Shown: positions 1 through 9,905, counted from the first letter of the stretch. The stretch is 64,000 bases of DNA from Elusimicrobiaceae bacterium (GCA_016283355.1 JAEEMS010000008.1:36477-100476); one strand, 5' to 3'. Program-made: numbers and translations. Notes: a model not told the origin generated them from the sequence alone.

Positions 1-316
1 TAATGCGGTGGAGAGCGCGTTCGGATAGGGCATAATCCGCTTTGAAAGAGTAGATGCCATTGTCATAAAAGACATTTCCGGAAAATTCTTCTTGTTGTTT
101 GTCTTTGTAAACGACCCACTGATCGCTTTTGACGACTCCTCCCAGGAGAGAAGGGAGTTCTTTGTTGGTTGTTTTTTTATCTTGCAGGGATTGTTTCACT
201 TGTTTAATACGACTTTTCACAGGAGCTGTTTGTACCTGTTTATCGTGGACTTGTACGGTTTTGGTACAGGCCCCAAGCAGGAAGGCAACAAAAATGAAAG
301 GCAAATAATAGCGCAT
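1..316 (-). CDS. Lipoprotein with OstA/LptA-like segment (3' part truncated by window edge)
   Basis: Reading from ATG at 316 (minus): MRYYLPFIFVAFLLGACTKTVQ..., lipobox LLGAC, then EFSGNVFYDNGIYSFKADYALSE resembling an OstA repeat; downstream of lptC-like gene. Confidence 0.5.
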   Translation of the reverse strand, partial: MRYYLPFIFVAFLLGACTKTVQVHDKQVQTAPVKSRIKQVKQSLQDKKTTNKELPSLLGGVVKSDQWVVYKDKQQEEFSGNVFYDNGIYSFKADYALSERALHRI

Positions 317-319
317 AGA

Positions 320-847
320 TTATTTTTTTGTAATGTCTTTGACGGAAGAAGGAACACGGGTAGTTTGTTTCCGGAATTCGATTTTAGTTAATTTAGAGTT
401 CGTTTCTACCCCTTTATCTGCGGTAATACTGGCTCCATCCCGTGTAATCAGTGTTTTTCCGTCGGACCAAATAGTATCGGTATCAATATTATAAAAAAAA
501 CGGTTTGTTTTAATCGTTAGGCGGTCGGTAAAAGATTTAATAACGGCATTTCCTTCAATTTTTACCAATCTTTTTAAATAATCAAAAGAGCCGATTTTAC
601 CGGTGATACTGGCACTGTCTTTCCCATCCTGTTTTAATAATAATGACGGACGCGACAGCGTGGCATTTTGTGCATCCGCAAAATTGACGGTATCGGCCAA
701 TAATATCCACTCTTTTTGGTTGTCTTTGGAAGCAAAAATAGAAACTTCTGTAGCCAGCTGCTCGTGTTCTTCGTCCTTTTGTACATCGTCCGCGCTCCCA
801 CAAGCAACCAACAACACAAGAGAAAAGAAAGATAAAAGTAGTTTCAT
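320..847 (-). CDS. LptC-like LPS export lipoprotein
   Basis: MKLLLSFFSLVLLVACGS lipobox, LptC-like repeats, downstream of kdsD/kdsA; alternative start at 862. Confidence 0.6.
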   Translation of the reverse strand: MKLLLSFFSLVLLVACGSADDVQKDEEHEQLATEVSIFASKDNQKEWILLADTVNFADAQNATLSRPSLLLKQDGKDSASITGKIGSFDYLKRLVKIEGNAVIKSFTDRLTIKTNRFFYNIDTDTIWSDGKTLITRDGASITADKGVETNSKLTKIEFRKQTTRVPSSVKDITKK

Positions 848-848
848 T

Positions 849-1853
849 TTATTTCTTATCAAGCAATGCTAAAAACTCAATTAAATCTTTTTCATCAATA
901 ATACCAACTACTTTGCCTGTTTTATCCAATACGGGTAAATTATCTACGTGTGTACGGTGAATCATTTTTGCAGCTTCAATTGCCGGTAATGTGTCCAACA
1001 GATGATACGGGTTTTTAGTCATTACTTCCGTAATCTTTTTACTTAAAACATTGGTACCGTCTTTTTGTAAAATACGTCGTAAATCTCCGTCCGTAAAGTA
1101 ACCGAGGAGCTTTCCGTTTTTATCCACGACACTTGTGGCGCCAACGGCTCCGGTTTTTGTCATCACAAACAAAGCATCTTGTACTGTTTCTTTGGCGGTA
1201 ACAGTAGGATTATTTTTTCCTTTACGCATTAGATCTTTCACGGATTGCGTGAGTAATTTGCCCAAGGAACCACCCGGATGAAAAGTGGCAAAATCTTTTT
1301 TCTCAAAATGCTTAATTTCCATTAAGCAAACGGCCAAAGCATCTCCCACGGCCAAAGTGGCAGTGGTAGAAGCGGTAGGAGCTAAATTATATGGGCATGC
1401 TTCCCGTTCGATGTGGACGGTAACGGCAATATCGGACATCAATGCCAACTTAGAATGTCGGTGTCCGGTGATAGATATAATAGTGAGTTTGCGGCGTTCT
1501 AAAGAAGGTAAAATTTTATTGATTTCTTCCGTTTGCCCGGAAAAAGAAATAGCAATAATGATATCTCCCGGAGTAATCATTCCCAAATCTCCGTGCAATG
1601 CCTCTACCGGATGAACGAAAAAAGAAGGAGTGCCGGTAGAAGCTAATGTGGCAGAAATTTTTCGTCCGATAATACCACTTTTCCCGATACCGAGTACGAC
1701 GACACGTCCTTTACAAGCTGCAATTGCTTTTACCGCTTTTAAAAACTGGTCATCAACACTTTTATGACTCAATTTAAGAGCATCTGTTTCTATGTCCAGT
1801 ACATGTCGTGCGATGCGTTTTACTTGCGCAGGGGAAAAGTTTGTTTTTTTCAT
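849..1853 (-). CDS. kdsD: D-arabinose 5-phosphate isomerase (KpsF/GutQ family, SIS + 2 CBS)
   Basis: SIS domain GIGKSGIIGRKISATLASTGTPSFFVHPVEALHGDLGMI, C-terminal CBS pair. Confidence 0.9.
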   Translation of the reverse strand: MKKTNFSPAQVKRIARHVLDIETDALKLSHKSVDDQFLKAVKAIAACKGRVVVLGIGKSGIIGRKISATLASTGTPSFFVHPVEALHGDLGMITPGDIIIAISFSGQTEEINKILPSLERRKLTIISITGHRHSKLALMSDIAVTVHIEREACPYNLAPTASTTATLAVGDALAVCLMEIKHFEKKDFATFHPGGSLGKLLTQSVKDLMRKGKNNPTVTAKETVQDALFVMTKTGAVGATSVVDKNGKLLGYFTDGDLRRILQKDGTNVLSKKITEVMTKNPYHLLDTLPAIEAAKMIHRTHVDNLPVLDKTGKVVGIIDEKDLIEFLALLDKK

Positions 1854-1861
1854 AAAGTATC

Positions 1862-2689
1862 CTATTTGAAATTTTTTACTACTTTGTCAATCGCGCATAA
1901 TTGTTTGACCATGGTGGCAGTTAATTTGAAATCCAAGGAATTGGGGCCGTCCGATAATGCCTTATCCGGATTGGGATGTGCCTCAAAAAATACCCCGGCA
2001 ATTCCCAACGCGACGGCAGCTTTTGCCAGGACGGGTGCCAATAGACGATTCCCTCCTGTTGCACTGCCCAGGGCCCCTGGCTTTTGAACGGAGTGAGTAG
2101 CATCAAAAATGACCGGATAACCAAATTGCTTCATAATCTCAAGAGAGCGCATATCTACCACCAAATCCCCGTAACCGAAACTGGCACCGCGTTCAGTTAA
2201 TAAGATTTTGTAATTACCGCGCGATTCTATTTTTTTGATGACTTGTTCCATGGAAGACGGGGCCAAAAATTGCCCTTTTTTCACGTTAATGGCTTTACCG
2301 GTATCTGCACAAGCCAACACTAAATCTGTTTGCCGACACAAAAAAGCCGGAATCTGCAAGATATCTGCCACTTGGGCGGCTTCTTCCGCTTGCCAAGGTT
2401 CATGTACATCTACCACAACCGGTAAACCCGTCAGGGCTTTTGCTTTCGCCAAAATTGCCAATCCCGCCGCTAACCCAGGCCCGCGATATGCATGAACGGA
2501 AGTGCGGTTGGCCTTGTCAAAGGATGCCTTTAAGATAAATGGGTGATGGGTGCGTGCCAAGATGTTTTTAAGCTGTTGAGCTGTGTCCAAATAGTGTTTT
2601 TCGCTTTCAATGACACACGTGCCCGCCATAAATGCCAACGGGCGGTTGTTAGATAGAGAGTACTTGCCGATTTTAATAGTTTTCTGCAT
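1862..2689 (-). CDS. kdsA: 3-deoxy-8-phosphooctulonate synthase
   Basis: FIDATHSVQKPG-type motif (IFDATHSVQKPGALGSATGGNR), AGTCVIESE; ORF track starts at 2695, but the ATG at 2689 is 6 nt after a -10 box. Confidence 0.93.
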   Translation of the reverse strand: MQKTIKIGKYSLSNNRPLAFMAGTCVIESEKHYLDTAQQLKNILARTHHPFILKASFDKANRTSVHAYRGPGLAAGLAILAKAKALTGLPVVVDVHEPWQAEEAAQVADILQIPAFLCRQTDLVLACADTGKAINVKKGQFLAPSSMEQVIKKIESRGNYKILLTERGASFGYGDLVVDMRSLEIMKQFGYPVIFDATHSVQKPGALGSATGGNRLLAPVLAKAAVALGIAGVFFEAHPNPDKALSDGPNSLDFKLTATMVKQLCAIDKVVKNFK

Positions 2690-2759
2690 ATCCATATATT
2701 AGCAAATTTATTGCCAAACTTCCCGCCTGTATCAGAATAGATTTTGCTAAAATACCTCT

Positions 2760-4778
2760 ATGAAGAAGAAAGGGTATTATATTGGGGTGTTGGGCCTCTT
2801 GTTTTTAGGTGGATGTGCACATACGACAGCCCAGCAGGAAACCATTTTGCAAATGGGACACGCCCCGCAGATTCCGGCGGAAGCATTTCTTTTCAAAAAT
2901 ACACTGTCGCTTAAATTTTTGCAAGGGCATAAACCTGTTTACTTAATAGCCAATTTAGATAAAACCGTTCAGGCCGGGAATGAAACGTTGGCTAAACTTT
3001 CTATCAAAAAAGAATGGGAGTTGTTCCCTTCAACCTCCACACAACCGGTATATTTTTTAGAAGAAAATATTGAGGAAATTATTCGTCAGGTTCTCTTGCC
3101 GCTTGTGCCGGAAGAGCCCAATAGGGGTATTTTGCTGTTTATTCAAAATTATGATTTATTTTTATTTAGGGATTCTCAAGGCGATCCTTCTTTAGTCCCG
3201 TTAAAAGATATTCCGCAAGGGGTGGAAGTAATCGGGCGTATTGAAGCTGCTACGTTCGTTCAATTGGTACAAGAGGAATTAAAAAAACATCTTTTGAAAT
3301 CCAACCATACCGGGACCCATTTTTTGCTGCCTTTACAAGGTATTCCGCAAACTCCTTATTTGTATATTGATATGGAGAATAAACAGGCCATTCAATTGCA
3401 ACTTCCCAATGTTTATAAAGCCAAAATGGAAATGTCTTCCTTGGGATATTCAGCCTCTTTTATTTACTCTTTTTTGGTAAAAAGCCATTTATGGGGAATT
3501 ATCAAAGCACCGCTGACATCCCTTCATCGGTTTGAAGCATATACCGCTTCCACCCTTTACACTTTTTTCCCTCCCAGTTTGCGGGATTTAAAAACAATTC
3601 CTCCGCTTGCTTTAGAATCTGGTGGTTTTGATTTGAAATCATTCAATGAATGGTTGAATAAAAACATCAGCCGCCAGGTATACAAGGGGAGGGTAAAATT
3701 ACTGATTGACGGGGCAGAATATTTTCCGCAGTTGATGTTGGCCATGCAACAAGCACGGGATAGTATTTTTGCGCAGCTTTATATTTTTCGGGCGGATCCC
3801 TATGGTTTAACAATTGCCGATTTAATGAAGAAACGCGCTGCGGAAGGAATTGATGTTCGGGTGGTGCTAGATGAATTGAATGTAGTTTGGACTTCCGATA
3901 AAGAACCCGAACTGCGGCCGGAAGAAGGATTCGTACAGCCACGTACGATTACCTCTTATTTACGTAAAAAATCACCTGTAAAAGTGCGGACCCATTTAAA
4001 TCCGTGGGGTACGTTTGACCATGGAAAAGTAATATTGGTGGATCGGCGTTTGGCTTATACGGGGGGAATGAATATCGGTCAGGAATACCGTTATATTTGG
4101 CATGATATGATGGTATCTTTGGAAGGACCTGTGGTAGGAAAACTGGTAAAGAATTATTATGAGAATTGGTCGTTTACCGGATGGGGCGGGGATTATGCGG
4201 CCGGATACCGCAAATTGTTTAGCCGTCGTAAAAGACCGATAAACCGTGAAACTCCGGATATGGTAAATGTGCGCTTAATGTATACCAAACCCAATGATGC
4301 AGAAATTTTTAAAGCCCAGCGCGAAGCGATGCGCCGTGCACAAAAACGTATCTATATGGAAAATCCTTATTTTTCGGATGACCGCATTATTAAGGAACTA
4401 ATAGAGGCCCGTGGAAGGGGGGTAGATGTGCGGGTTATTTTCCCGGACAATAACAATATACCGATTATGGACAAAAACAACCGCTACATTGCTAACAAAC
4501 TAATTAAAAACGGGGTACGTGTTTTCCTTTACAAAGGAATGACGCATGTGAAAGCAGCGTTGTTTGATGATTGGGCGGTAATCGGTTCGGCCAATGTGGA
4601 TAAGATGAGCTTGTATATTAACCGTGAAATGAGTTTGGGGATTGATGATCCTGCGTTGATTAATGAATTGCAAACTCGATTATTTGAAAAAGATTTTGCT
4701 TCTTCCGTAGAACTGTTGGAGCCGCTGCAAATAGGATGGTTGTACGGGGTTATTTCTTCTCTGGCAACGCAATTATAA
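2760..4778 (+). CDS. Phospholipase D-like / cardiolipin synthase family lipoprotein
   Basis: Two HxK motifs: FDHGKVILVDRRLAYTGGMNIG and THVKAALFDDWAVIGSANVDKMS; N-terminal lipobox LFLGGCAH. Confidence 0.85.
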   Translation: MKKKGYYIGVLGLLFLGGCAHTTAQQETILQMGHAPQIPAEAFLFKNTLSLKFLQGHKPVYLIANLDKTVQAGNETLAKLSIKKEWELFPSTSTQPVYFLEENIEEIIRQVLLPLVPEEPNRGILLFIQNYDLFLFRDSQGDPSLVPLKDIPQGVEVIGRIEAATFVQLVQEELKKHLLKSNHTGTHFLLPLQGIPQTPYLYIDMENKQAIQLQLPNVYKAKMEMSSLGYSASFIYSFLVKSHLWGIIKAPLTSLHRFEAYTASTLYTFFPPSLRDLKTIPPLALESGGFDLKSFNEWLNKNISRQVYKGRVKLLIDGAEYFPQLMLAMQQARDSIFAQLYIFRADPYGLTIADLMKKRAAEGIDVRVVLDELNVVWTSDKEPELRPEEGFVQPRTITSYLRKKSPVKVRTHLNPWGTFDHGKVILVDRRLAYTGGMNIGQEYRYIWHDMMVSLEGPVVGKLVKNYYENWSFTGWGGDYAAGYRKLFSRRKRPINRETPDMVNVRLMYTKPNDAEIFKAQREAMRRAQKRIYMENPYFSDDRIIKELIEARGRGVDVRVIFPDNNNIPIMDKNNRYIANKLIKNGVRVFLYKGMTHVKAALFDDWAVIGSANVDKMSLYINREMSLGIDDPALINELQTRLFEKDFASSVELLEPLQIGWLYGVISSLATQL

Positions 4779-6065
4779 TTTACGGGTAAGCGGTTCCACT
4801 TCCCGTTCATATCCTTGTGCAGCGACGATTCGGGCTTGGAAAACGCTGCCGGTTGGAACGACATCTGTAAAAGATACTTTTCCATCAATATCGGGGGCAT
4901 CTTTGTAAGTGCGCCCGAAATCGGGGCCATCTGCAATTACCTCTACAGTGGTTCCTAATAAGCGTTTGTTGATTTTATCAATTACGCGGCTTTGTATTTC
5001 CTCTAACTCAGCCGCACGTTCATGTTTGACGGCTGCCGGAACTTGTTTCATGGAATAGGCGGCAGTGCCTTTTTCCCGGAAATATTCAAATACGCCCATA
5101 TTGTCAAATTCGTACTCCCGTACAAATTTTTTGAGTTCATTGAAATCTTTTTTAGTTTCCTGCGGAAAACCTACAATAAAATTAGTGCGCAAAGAAATAT
5201 CGGGGATTTCTATTTTGAGCATATCGAGAGTATGTCGGATTTGGGCTGCGTTGCAGTGGCGATTCATTCGTTGAAGCACAGGATCGGCAATATGCTGTAA
5301 GGGAATGTCCAAATAGTGAAAAATCTTATCGGTGCTGGCTATGAGGCGTGCCAGTTCTTTGGTTACGCGGTGCGGATAAGCGTACATGATGCGTAATCGC
5401 CCCAGTTTTTTTAACTTCAGTAATTTTTCTAATAATGGAAGTAACGAGGGTTTGCCATACAAATCCATCCCGTAGGAAGTAGTATCTTGAGCGATTAACG
5501 AAATTTCTTTGACACCGTGATCAATCATCAGTTGCGCTTCCCGTACTACGTCTTCCATGGGTTTGGAACGGTAGGAACCGCGGATGAATGGAATGGTGCA
5601 ATAGGCGCAACGATTGTTGCAACCGTCCGCTACTTTTAGGTAAGCGGTATGCGAGGCCGTCAAACTCATTTTATACGGGGGAAGATAAAGATTTTTGGGC
5701 AGCGGCGACAATACAGATCCCTTATGACGAAGTACGGTTTCTATATTATCTTGTTCGGCAATAGAAAAGAGAGTATCAATTTCCGGGAATTCTTTGGTAA
5801 CTTGTTCTTTGAAACGTTCCACCAAACAACCCGTAACGGCTACTTTTTTAATAATTCCTTTTCGTTTTAATTCCAAAGCATAGCGAATTTCTTCTTTGGC
5901 TTCTTTAACGGCTGATGCAATAAACCCGCAGGTGTTGATAATGATTTCATCCGCTTTGTCGGGATCAAAAACCATTTGATGCCCTTTTGCAAGCAAGCGG
6001 GCAGAGAATTCTTCGCTGTTGGTCAGATTTTTCGGGCATCCTAAACTAATCAAATAAAATTTCAT
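4773..6065 (-). CDS. rimO: Ribosomal protein S12 methylthiotransferase RimO
   Basis: MKFYLISLGCPKNLTNSEEF; radical SAM CNNRCAYCTIPFIRGSYRSKP; TRAM C-terminus. Confidence 0.95.
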   Translation of the reverse strand: MKFYLISLGCPKNLTNSEEFSARLLAKGHQMVFDPDKADEIIINTCGFIASAVKEAKEEIRYALELKRKGIIKKVAVTGCLVERFKEQVTKEFPEIDTLFSIAEQDNIETVLRHKGSVLSPLPKNLYLPPYKMSLTASHTAYLKVADGCNNRCAYCTIPFIRGSYRSKPMEDVVREAQLMIDHGVKEISLIAQDTTSYGMDLYGKPSLLPLLEKLLKLKKLGRLRIMYAYPHRVTKELARLIASTDKIFHYLDIPLQHIADPVLQRMNRHCNAAQIRHTLDMLKIEIPDISLRTNFIVGFPQETKKDFNELKKFVREYEFDNMGVFEYFREKGTAAYSMKQVPAAVKHERAAELEEIQSRVIDKINKRLLGTTVEVIADGPDFGRTYKDAPDIDGKVSFTDVVPTGSVFQARIVAAQGYEREVEPLTRKL

Positions 6066-6076
6066 ATAGTTTCCGA

Positions 6077-7462
6077 TTATACGGCAATATCCGTGGGGAG
6101 AACCGGTTTGTTGTCTTTGTCGTCATCTTCATCATCGTGGGCGAGTAATGCCATACCAAAAGTGACGACGCCAATACGTCCGATGATCATAGTAGCAATG
6201 ATGATTAATTTCCCCATCCAAGTAAGTTGAGCGGTAATTCCGGTGGAAAGCCCAGAGGTACTTAAGGCCGCGGCAGATTCAAACACCAGATTCAAAAACG
6301 ATAATTTTTCCGTCCAGCTGAGCAAGAAGACACTGATGAATAAAAATACCGTGTAGAGGAGAACAGAAGAAGTGGCCTCATACAAGCGCATCATGGAAAT
6401 ACGTTTTCCTAAAAATTCAACGTGAGGGTTCATGCGCAAACGATTGTAAATAAGCGCAAGAACGCTGGTAAAGGCCGTTGTTTTGAATCCACCTGCCGTT
6501 CCGGAAGGAGATCCTCCGATACACATCATCAAAATTAGAATTAGTAACGAACAGGAGGATAAGGAGGCAATATCTACCGAATAAAAGCCGGTAGTAGTAA
6601 TTGCGGCGACGGATTGAAAGAACGATTCCCCCAAGGAAAGTCCCGGAGACGTCACAAATAGTGTGAAAGTTCCAAAGGCCACAAGAATAATGGTGGTAAT
6701 CACAATGGTTTTTGTGGTGAAAGAAATTTCCTTTGTTTTTCGACGAATAAAATTGAATATATCCGCAGCAACGATAAAACCCATAGCTCCCGCCAGCGAT
6801 AAACAAGATACAACCGTATTCATGGTTTTACTATCGGCAAATCCTATTAAGCTATCGTTCCACAAGGAATATCCGGCGGTACAGAAAGAAGAGATACTAT
6901 GGAAAATACTATACCATAAGGCCTGAAAAATTCCGAAGTCATGATGGCGAAAATAGTTGAAAAAGAAAACGGCTCCGATGCTTTCCGCGATGCATGTAAA
7001 CACGACAGCCGCCCAGAGAAAATCCGATAATTGAAGAGTGTTGGGCAATTTTACTTCGGCCGACAGGGCCTCTGTTTGGCTTTTGCGTAAGCGGTGCTTT
7101 TTTGCCAAAGATAAGAAAAGGAAAGAAGTAAACGTCATGTAACCCACCCCGCCGATTTGAATGAGGATGAGAATTACTATTTTGCCAAGTAATGTGTAAG
7201 AATCGGCAAAATTTACCGTGGCTAATCCGGCCGTAGAAACAGCGGCTGCGGAAGTAAATAAATTATCCAACAAGGTTACATGTCCGCGCGTCATGAACGG
7301 AAGCGAAAGGACGATAAATCCCACCACCATGTACATTAGGATGATTTGCGCGACGTTTTGGTGCGGGGTTAGATGCAACAAGAATACCACATATTTTTTA
7401 AATGTGTGGCGGAGAAACTCTTTTGTTTTTTTGTAGGTCTCTTTCCAATCAATATGTGCCAT
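6077..7462 (-). CDS. TrkH/KtrB-type potassium transporter
   Basis: Multi-TM; pore-like segments AAVSTAGLATVNF, FCTAGYSLWNDS, AITTTGFYSVD, ALSTSGLSTGIT; MCIGGSPSGTAGGFKTTAF. Confidence 0.88.
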   Translation of the reverse strand: MAHIDWKETYKKTKEFLRHTFKKYVVFLLHLTPHQNVAQIILMYMVVGFIVLSLPFMTRGHVTLLDNLFTSAAAVSTAGLATVNFADSYTLLGKIVILILIQIGGVGYMTFTSFLFLSLAKKHRLRKSQTEALSAEVKLPNTLQLSDFLWAAVVFTCIAESIGAVFFFNYFRHHDFGIFQALWYSIFHSISSFCTAGYSLWNDSLIGFADSKTMNTVVSCLSLAGAMGFIVAADIFNFIRRKTKEISFTTKTIVITTIILVAFGTFTLFVTSPGLSLGESFFQSVAAITTTGFYSVDIASLSSCSLLILILMMCIGGSPSGTAGGFKTTAFTSVLALIYNRLRMNPHVEFLGKRISMMRLYEATSSVLLYTVFLFISVFLLSWTEKLSFLNLVFESAAALSTSGLSTGITAQLTWMGKLIIIATMIIGRIGVVTFGMALLAHDDEDDDKDNKPVLPTDIAV

Positions 7463-7602
7463 AGTTTTATTATATCAATTTGCCCAGCGGAGGCAAAAAA
7501 ATCCCAGGCCTTTGCGGGCCCGGGGGTCGTTTTCTCATTTAAAGGAGATATGCAATAAAACACTTCTTTTATGTGTTATACCCTTACAAAGGAGGTGTGT
7601 TT

Positions 7603-7833
7603 ATGAAACATTTTACATGGGTAGCAGTATTAATGGGAACGTTCGCCTTGAGCGGTTGTATGGCTACCATTAGTCCGGATGGTACAGTACGGGCAGGATA
7701 TATGTTCCCGGAGGTGGATGCGGTAGTGGTGGCCCACTCGATTCGGCCTGTTCATATTGCACATAAGCCAGCTCCTCGTCATCATCCTCGCCCTTCCGTT
7801 TATGGCCCGCGCGGGAAATATCACCCGTGGTAA
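7603..7833 (+). CDS. Small lipoprotein with His/Pro-rich C-terminus
   Basis: ATG preceded by AAAGGAGG; MKHFTWVAVLMGTFALSGCMATISPDG lipobox; HKPAPRHHPRPSVYGPRGKYHPW tail. Confidence 0.6.
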   Translation: MKHFTWVAVLMGTFALSGCMATISPDGTVRAGYMFPEVDAVVVAHSIRPVHIAHKPAPRHHPRPSVYGPRGKYHPW

Positions 7834-7878
7834 ACGGAGTTCGATGTTAAACCAAGAAATTTGGTAAAATAAAAATAT

Positions 7879-7951
7879 GCCCCGTTAGCTCAACTGGATA
7901 GAGTACTGGTCTTCGGAACCAGGGATACGGGTTCAAATCCCATGCGGGGCA
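7879..7951 (+). tRNA. tRNA-Arg (anticodon TCG)
   Basis: Acceptor GCCCCGT/GCGGGGC, anticodon stem-loop CTGGT-CTTCGGA-ACCAG, T-loop GGTTCAAATCC. Confidence 0.93.
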
Positions 7952-8123
7952 TATCTTTTGTAGCGCAATCATTCTCTCTACACAAAAATCTAATCATTTA
8001 AGATTATCTTATTTGGAATTTCTTTCAAATATTTTTAAAAGATATTTTTTGAATTTTTAACGAACGACGGAAAAATAAAAAAGGATAGCAAAACTAATCT
8101 TTTTTTGCTATAACTATATACGT

Positions 8124-8765
8124 ATGAAATCAATTTGCAATGAGGCACCGGCTTGCTGCCCTAACGCATGCGAGCCATTTGATGTGGAGTATTGGTCGTT
8201 GGTCCGCGCGGACCAAGACCCGGATTTGAAAGATGCGGCGCTGGGAGGCGAGCTGAATTTGGTGCGTTGCCCGCAGTGCGGTACCTATTTTCATCACAAC
8301 GGAGAACTGATCTATTTTGATTCGTCGGCCGAGTTGCTCATTTTTGTGTTTGCAAAAGATACGCAAACCAAACAAGCATCCTTGCGCAAACGAATGGAAC
8401 GTGATTATCAAATCATCAAAAATACCTTATTAAAGCAGCTCGAAATGGATTATCCTCCTATTTTAGTGTTTGGATTAGATGAGTTGCAAGAACGGCTGCA
8501 CCATTTGGAAGAAATGGCGGCCGAGTCAGAAGTAGTTGCAGCATCTTGTGCGGCGCAAGGGTTTTCGATTGTCCGTTTGAAACCATCTTACGCACGCGAG
8601 CATCATTTCCCGTTGTATGTTCCTGTCTTGTCCTCTCATCCTACTGCAAACGATTATGCAGTCGCCGCCAGTAAAGTACTCAAGAGCGGCTTAAAAAGCA
8701 CATTATTGCTTAATTTTAAAGATATGATGAGTCAGGAGGGGGCAGAATTGCCAAAAATTGCATGA
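8124..8765 (+). CDS. CpXC-domain-like protein
   Basis: DPDLKDAALGGELNLVRCPQCGTYFHHNGELIYFDSSAELLIFVFAKD matches the DPxLKxxLLxGxLNxxxCPxCG pattern of CpXC; overlaps next gene by 4 nt. Confidence 0.55.
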   Translation: MKSICNEAPACCPNACEPFDVEYWSLVRADQDPDLKDAALGGELNLVRCPQCGTYFHHNGELIYFDSSAELLIFVFAKDTQTKQASLRKRMERDYQIIKNTLLKQLEMDYPPILVFGLDELQERLHHLEEMAAESEVVAASCAAQGFSIVRLKPSYAREHHFPLYVPVLSSHPTANDYAVAASKVLKSGLKSTLLLNFKDMMSQEGAELPKIA

Positions 8766-9871
8766 AAGATTTTATCCCATCTTCATTAGGAGAGATGTTA
8801 GGTGCTGTTGGAGCGTACGCGAACAAACTGGGTTTAAATGCTTGGGTAGTCGGCGGAGGCGTACGTGATTTTTACCTTGGTAAAACAACGGAAGACCTCG
8901 ATTTGATTTTCAATGGGAATCAGGAATCCGTTGCAGGATTTTGTGTAAGAATTTGGGGGGGAGAAAAACATAAATTTTCTTCCTTTGGTACATTCCGGGT
9001 CGATTTGGATAATGAATTTAAGTTGGATTTAGCACGGCTTCGAAGTGAAATATATCCTTATCCGGGAGCGTTGCCGCAAGTGTCTTTTACGACGGATTTA
9101 AAGCAAGATTTATTTCGCCGGGATTTTACGGTAAATGCTTGGGCTTTGTCTATTTTACCGAATTCATTCGGAAAAAGTTATGATCCGTACGGTGCTAAAA
9201 AAGATATTGACAAAGGGTGGATCCGCATTCTGCACGAAAAGAGCTTTTTAGACGACCCAACCCGTATGTTTCGGGCGGTACGTTTTGCGGGTCGTTTTGG
9301 GTGGCGATTGGCACCTAAAACGGAGCAGTTGCTAAAAAACGCAGTACAGGAAGAATACCCCTTGTTAATATCGAGAGATCGCTTTTCGCACGAGCTAATC
9401 AAAATATTGGAAGAGCCGAATATCCGAGAAATTTTTGTGCTGCTGGAAACGTACGACTTATTAAAATTTGCATGGCCTGCCTTGCGTTATCATCCTGCTT
9501 TGGGAAAAACCAATGATGCTGACCTGCGTTTAGGTATCTTGGTTTTATCGTTGGGAGAAAAAGGGGATGATTTCTTAAAAACATTGCGTCTTCCCAAACA
9601 TTTATCTCATGAAATACATGCGGCTTGGCGTTTGATGCAAGAAAAAAAATCGCCGTTGGCTCCTATTTCTGCCTATCAAAATACGCTTGTTAGATATATG
9701 TGTCCGGATTTGCCCCCTGCGGCGTTAGAGCCGTGCTTTATTCATGGCAGAGAGCTTCAATCGTTGGGCTTATTGGGCCGCCGTATTTCCGGGGCGTTAA
9801 ACAGGGTGCGACGTGCACAATGGGAAGGGGCTGTTTCCAGCCGAGAAGAAGCTGTTAAACTTATCTCTTAA
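8762..9871 (+). CDS. CCA tRNA nucleotidyltransferase / poly(A) polymerase family
   Basis: VVGGGVRDFYLGKTTEDLDLIF, RRDFTVNAWA, FLDDPTRMFRAVRFAGRFGW. Confidence 0.9.
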   Translation: MKDFIPSSLGEMLGAVGAYANKLGLNAWVVGGGVRDFYLGKTTEDLDLIFNGNQESVAGFCVRIWGGEKHKFSSFGTFRVDLDNEFKLDLARLRSEIYPYPGALPQVSFTTDLKQDLFRRDFTVNAWALSILPNSFGKSYDPYGAKKDIDKGWIRILHEKSFLDDPTRMFRAVRFAGRFGWRLAPKTEQLLKNAVQEEYPLLISRDRFSHELIKILEEPNIREIFVLLETYDLLKFAWPALRYHPALGKTNDADLRLGILVLSLGEKGDDFLKTLRLPKHLSHEIHAAWRLMQEKKSPLAPISAYQNTLVRYMCPDLPPAALEPCFIHGRELQSLGLLGRRISGALNRVRRAQWEGAVSSREEAVKLIS

Positions 9872-9876
9872 TTTAA

Positions 9877-9905
9877 AAACCTCTCCCTAAATATGGGAGA
9901 GGTTT
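9877..9905. terminator. Bidirectional intrinsic terminator
   Basis: AAACCTCTCCC...GGGAGAGGTTT between converging genes. Confidence 0.75.

Noticed and set aside
4529-4936. 135-aa minus ORF spanning the convergent PLD/rimO junction
   Set aside because: Overlaps both strongly supported genes; no family recognised.
6061-6085. rimO as another leaderless gene (TATAAT about 10 nt before ATG)
   Set aside because: The TATAAT derives from the trkH stop region and the gap is 10 nt, outside the 5-7 nt pattern.
7960-8123. AT-rich intergenic stretch as a possible ncRNA or regulatory island
   Set aside because: No convincing stem-loop or terminator; more likely just the promoter region of the 8124 gene.
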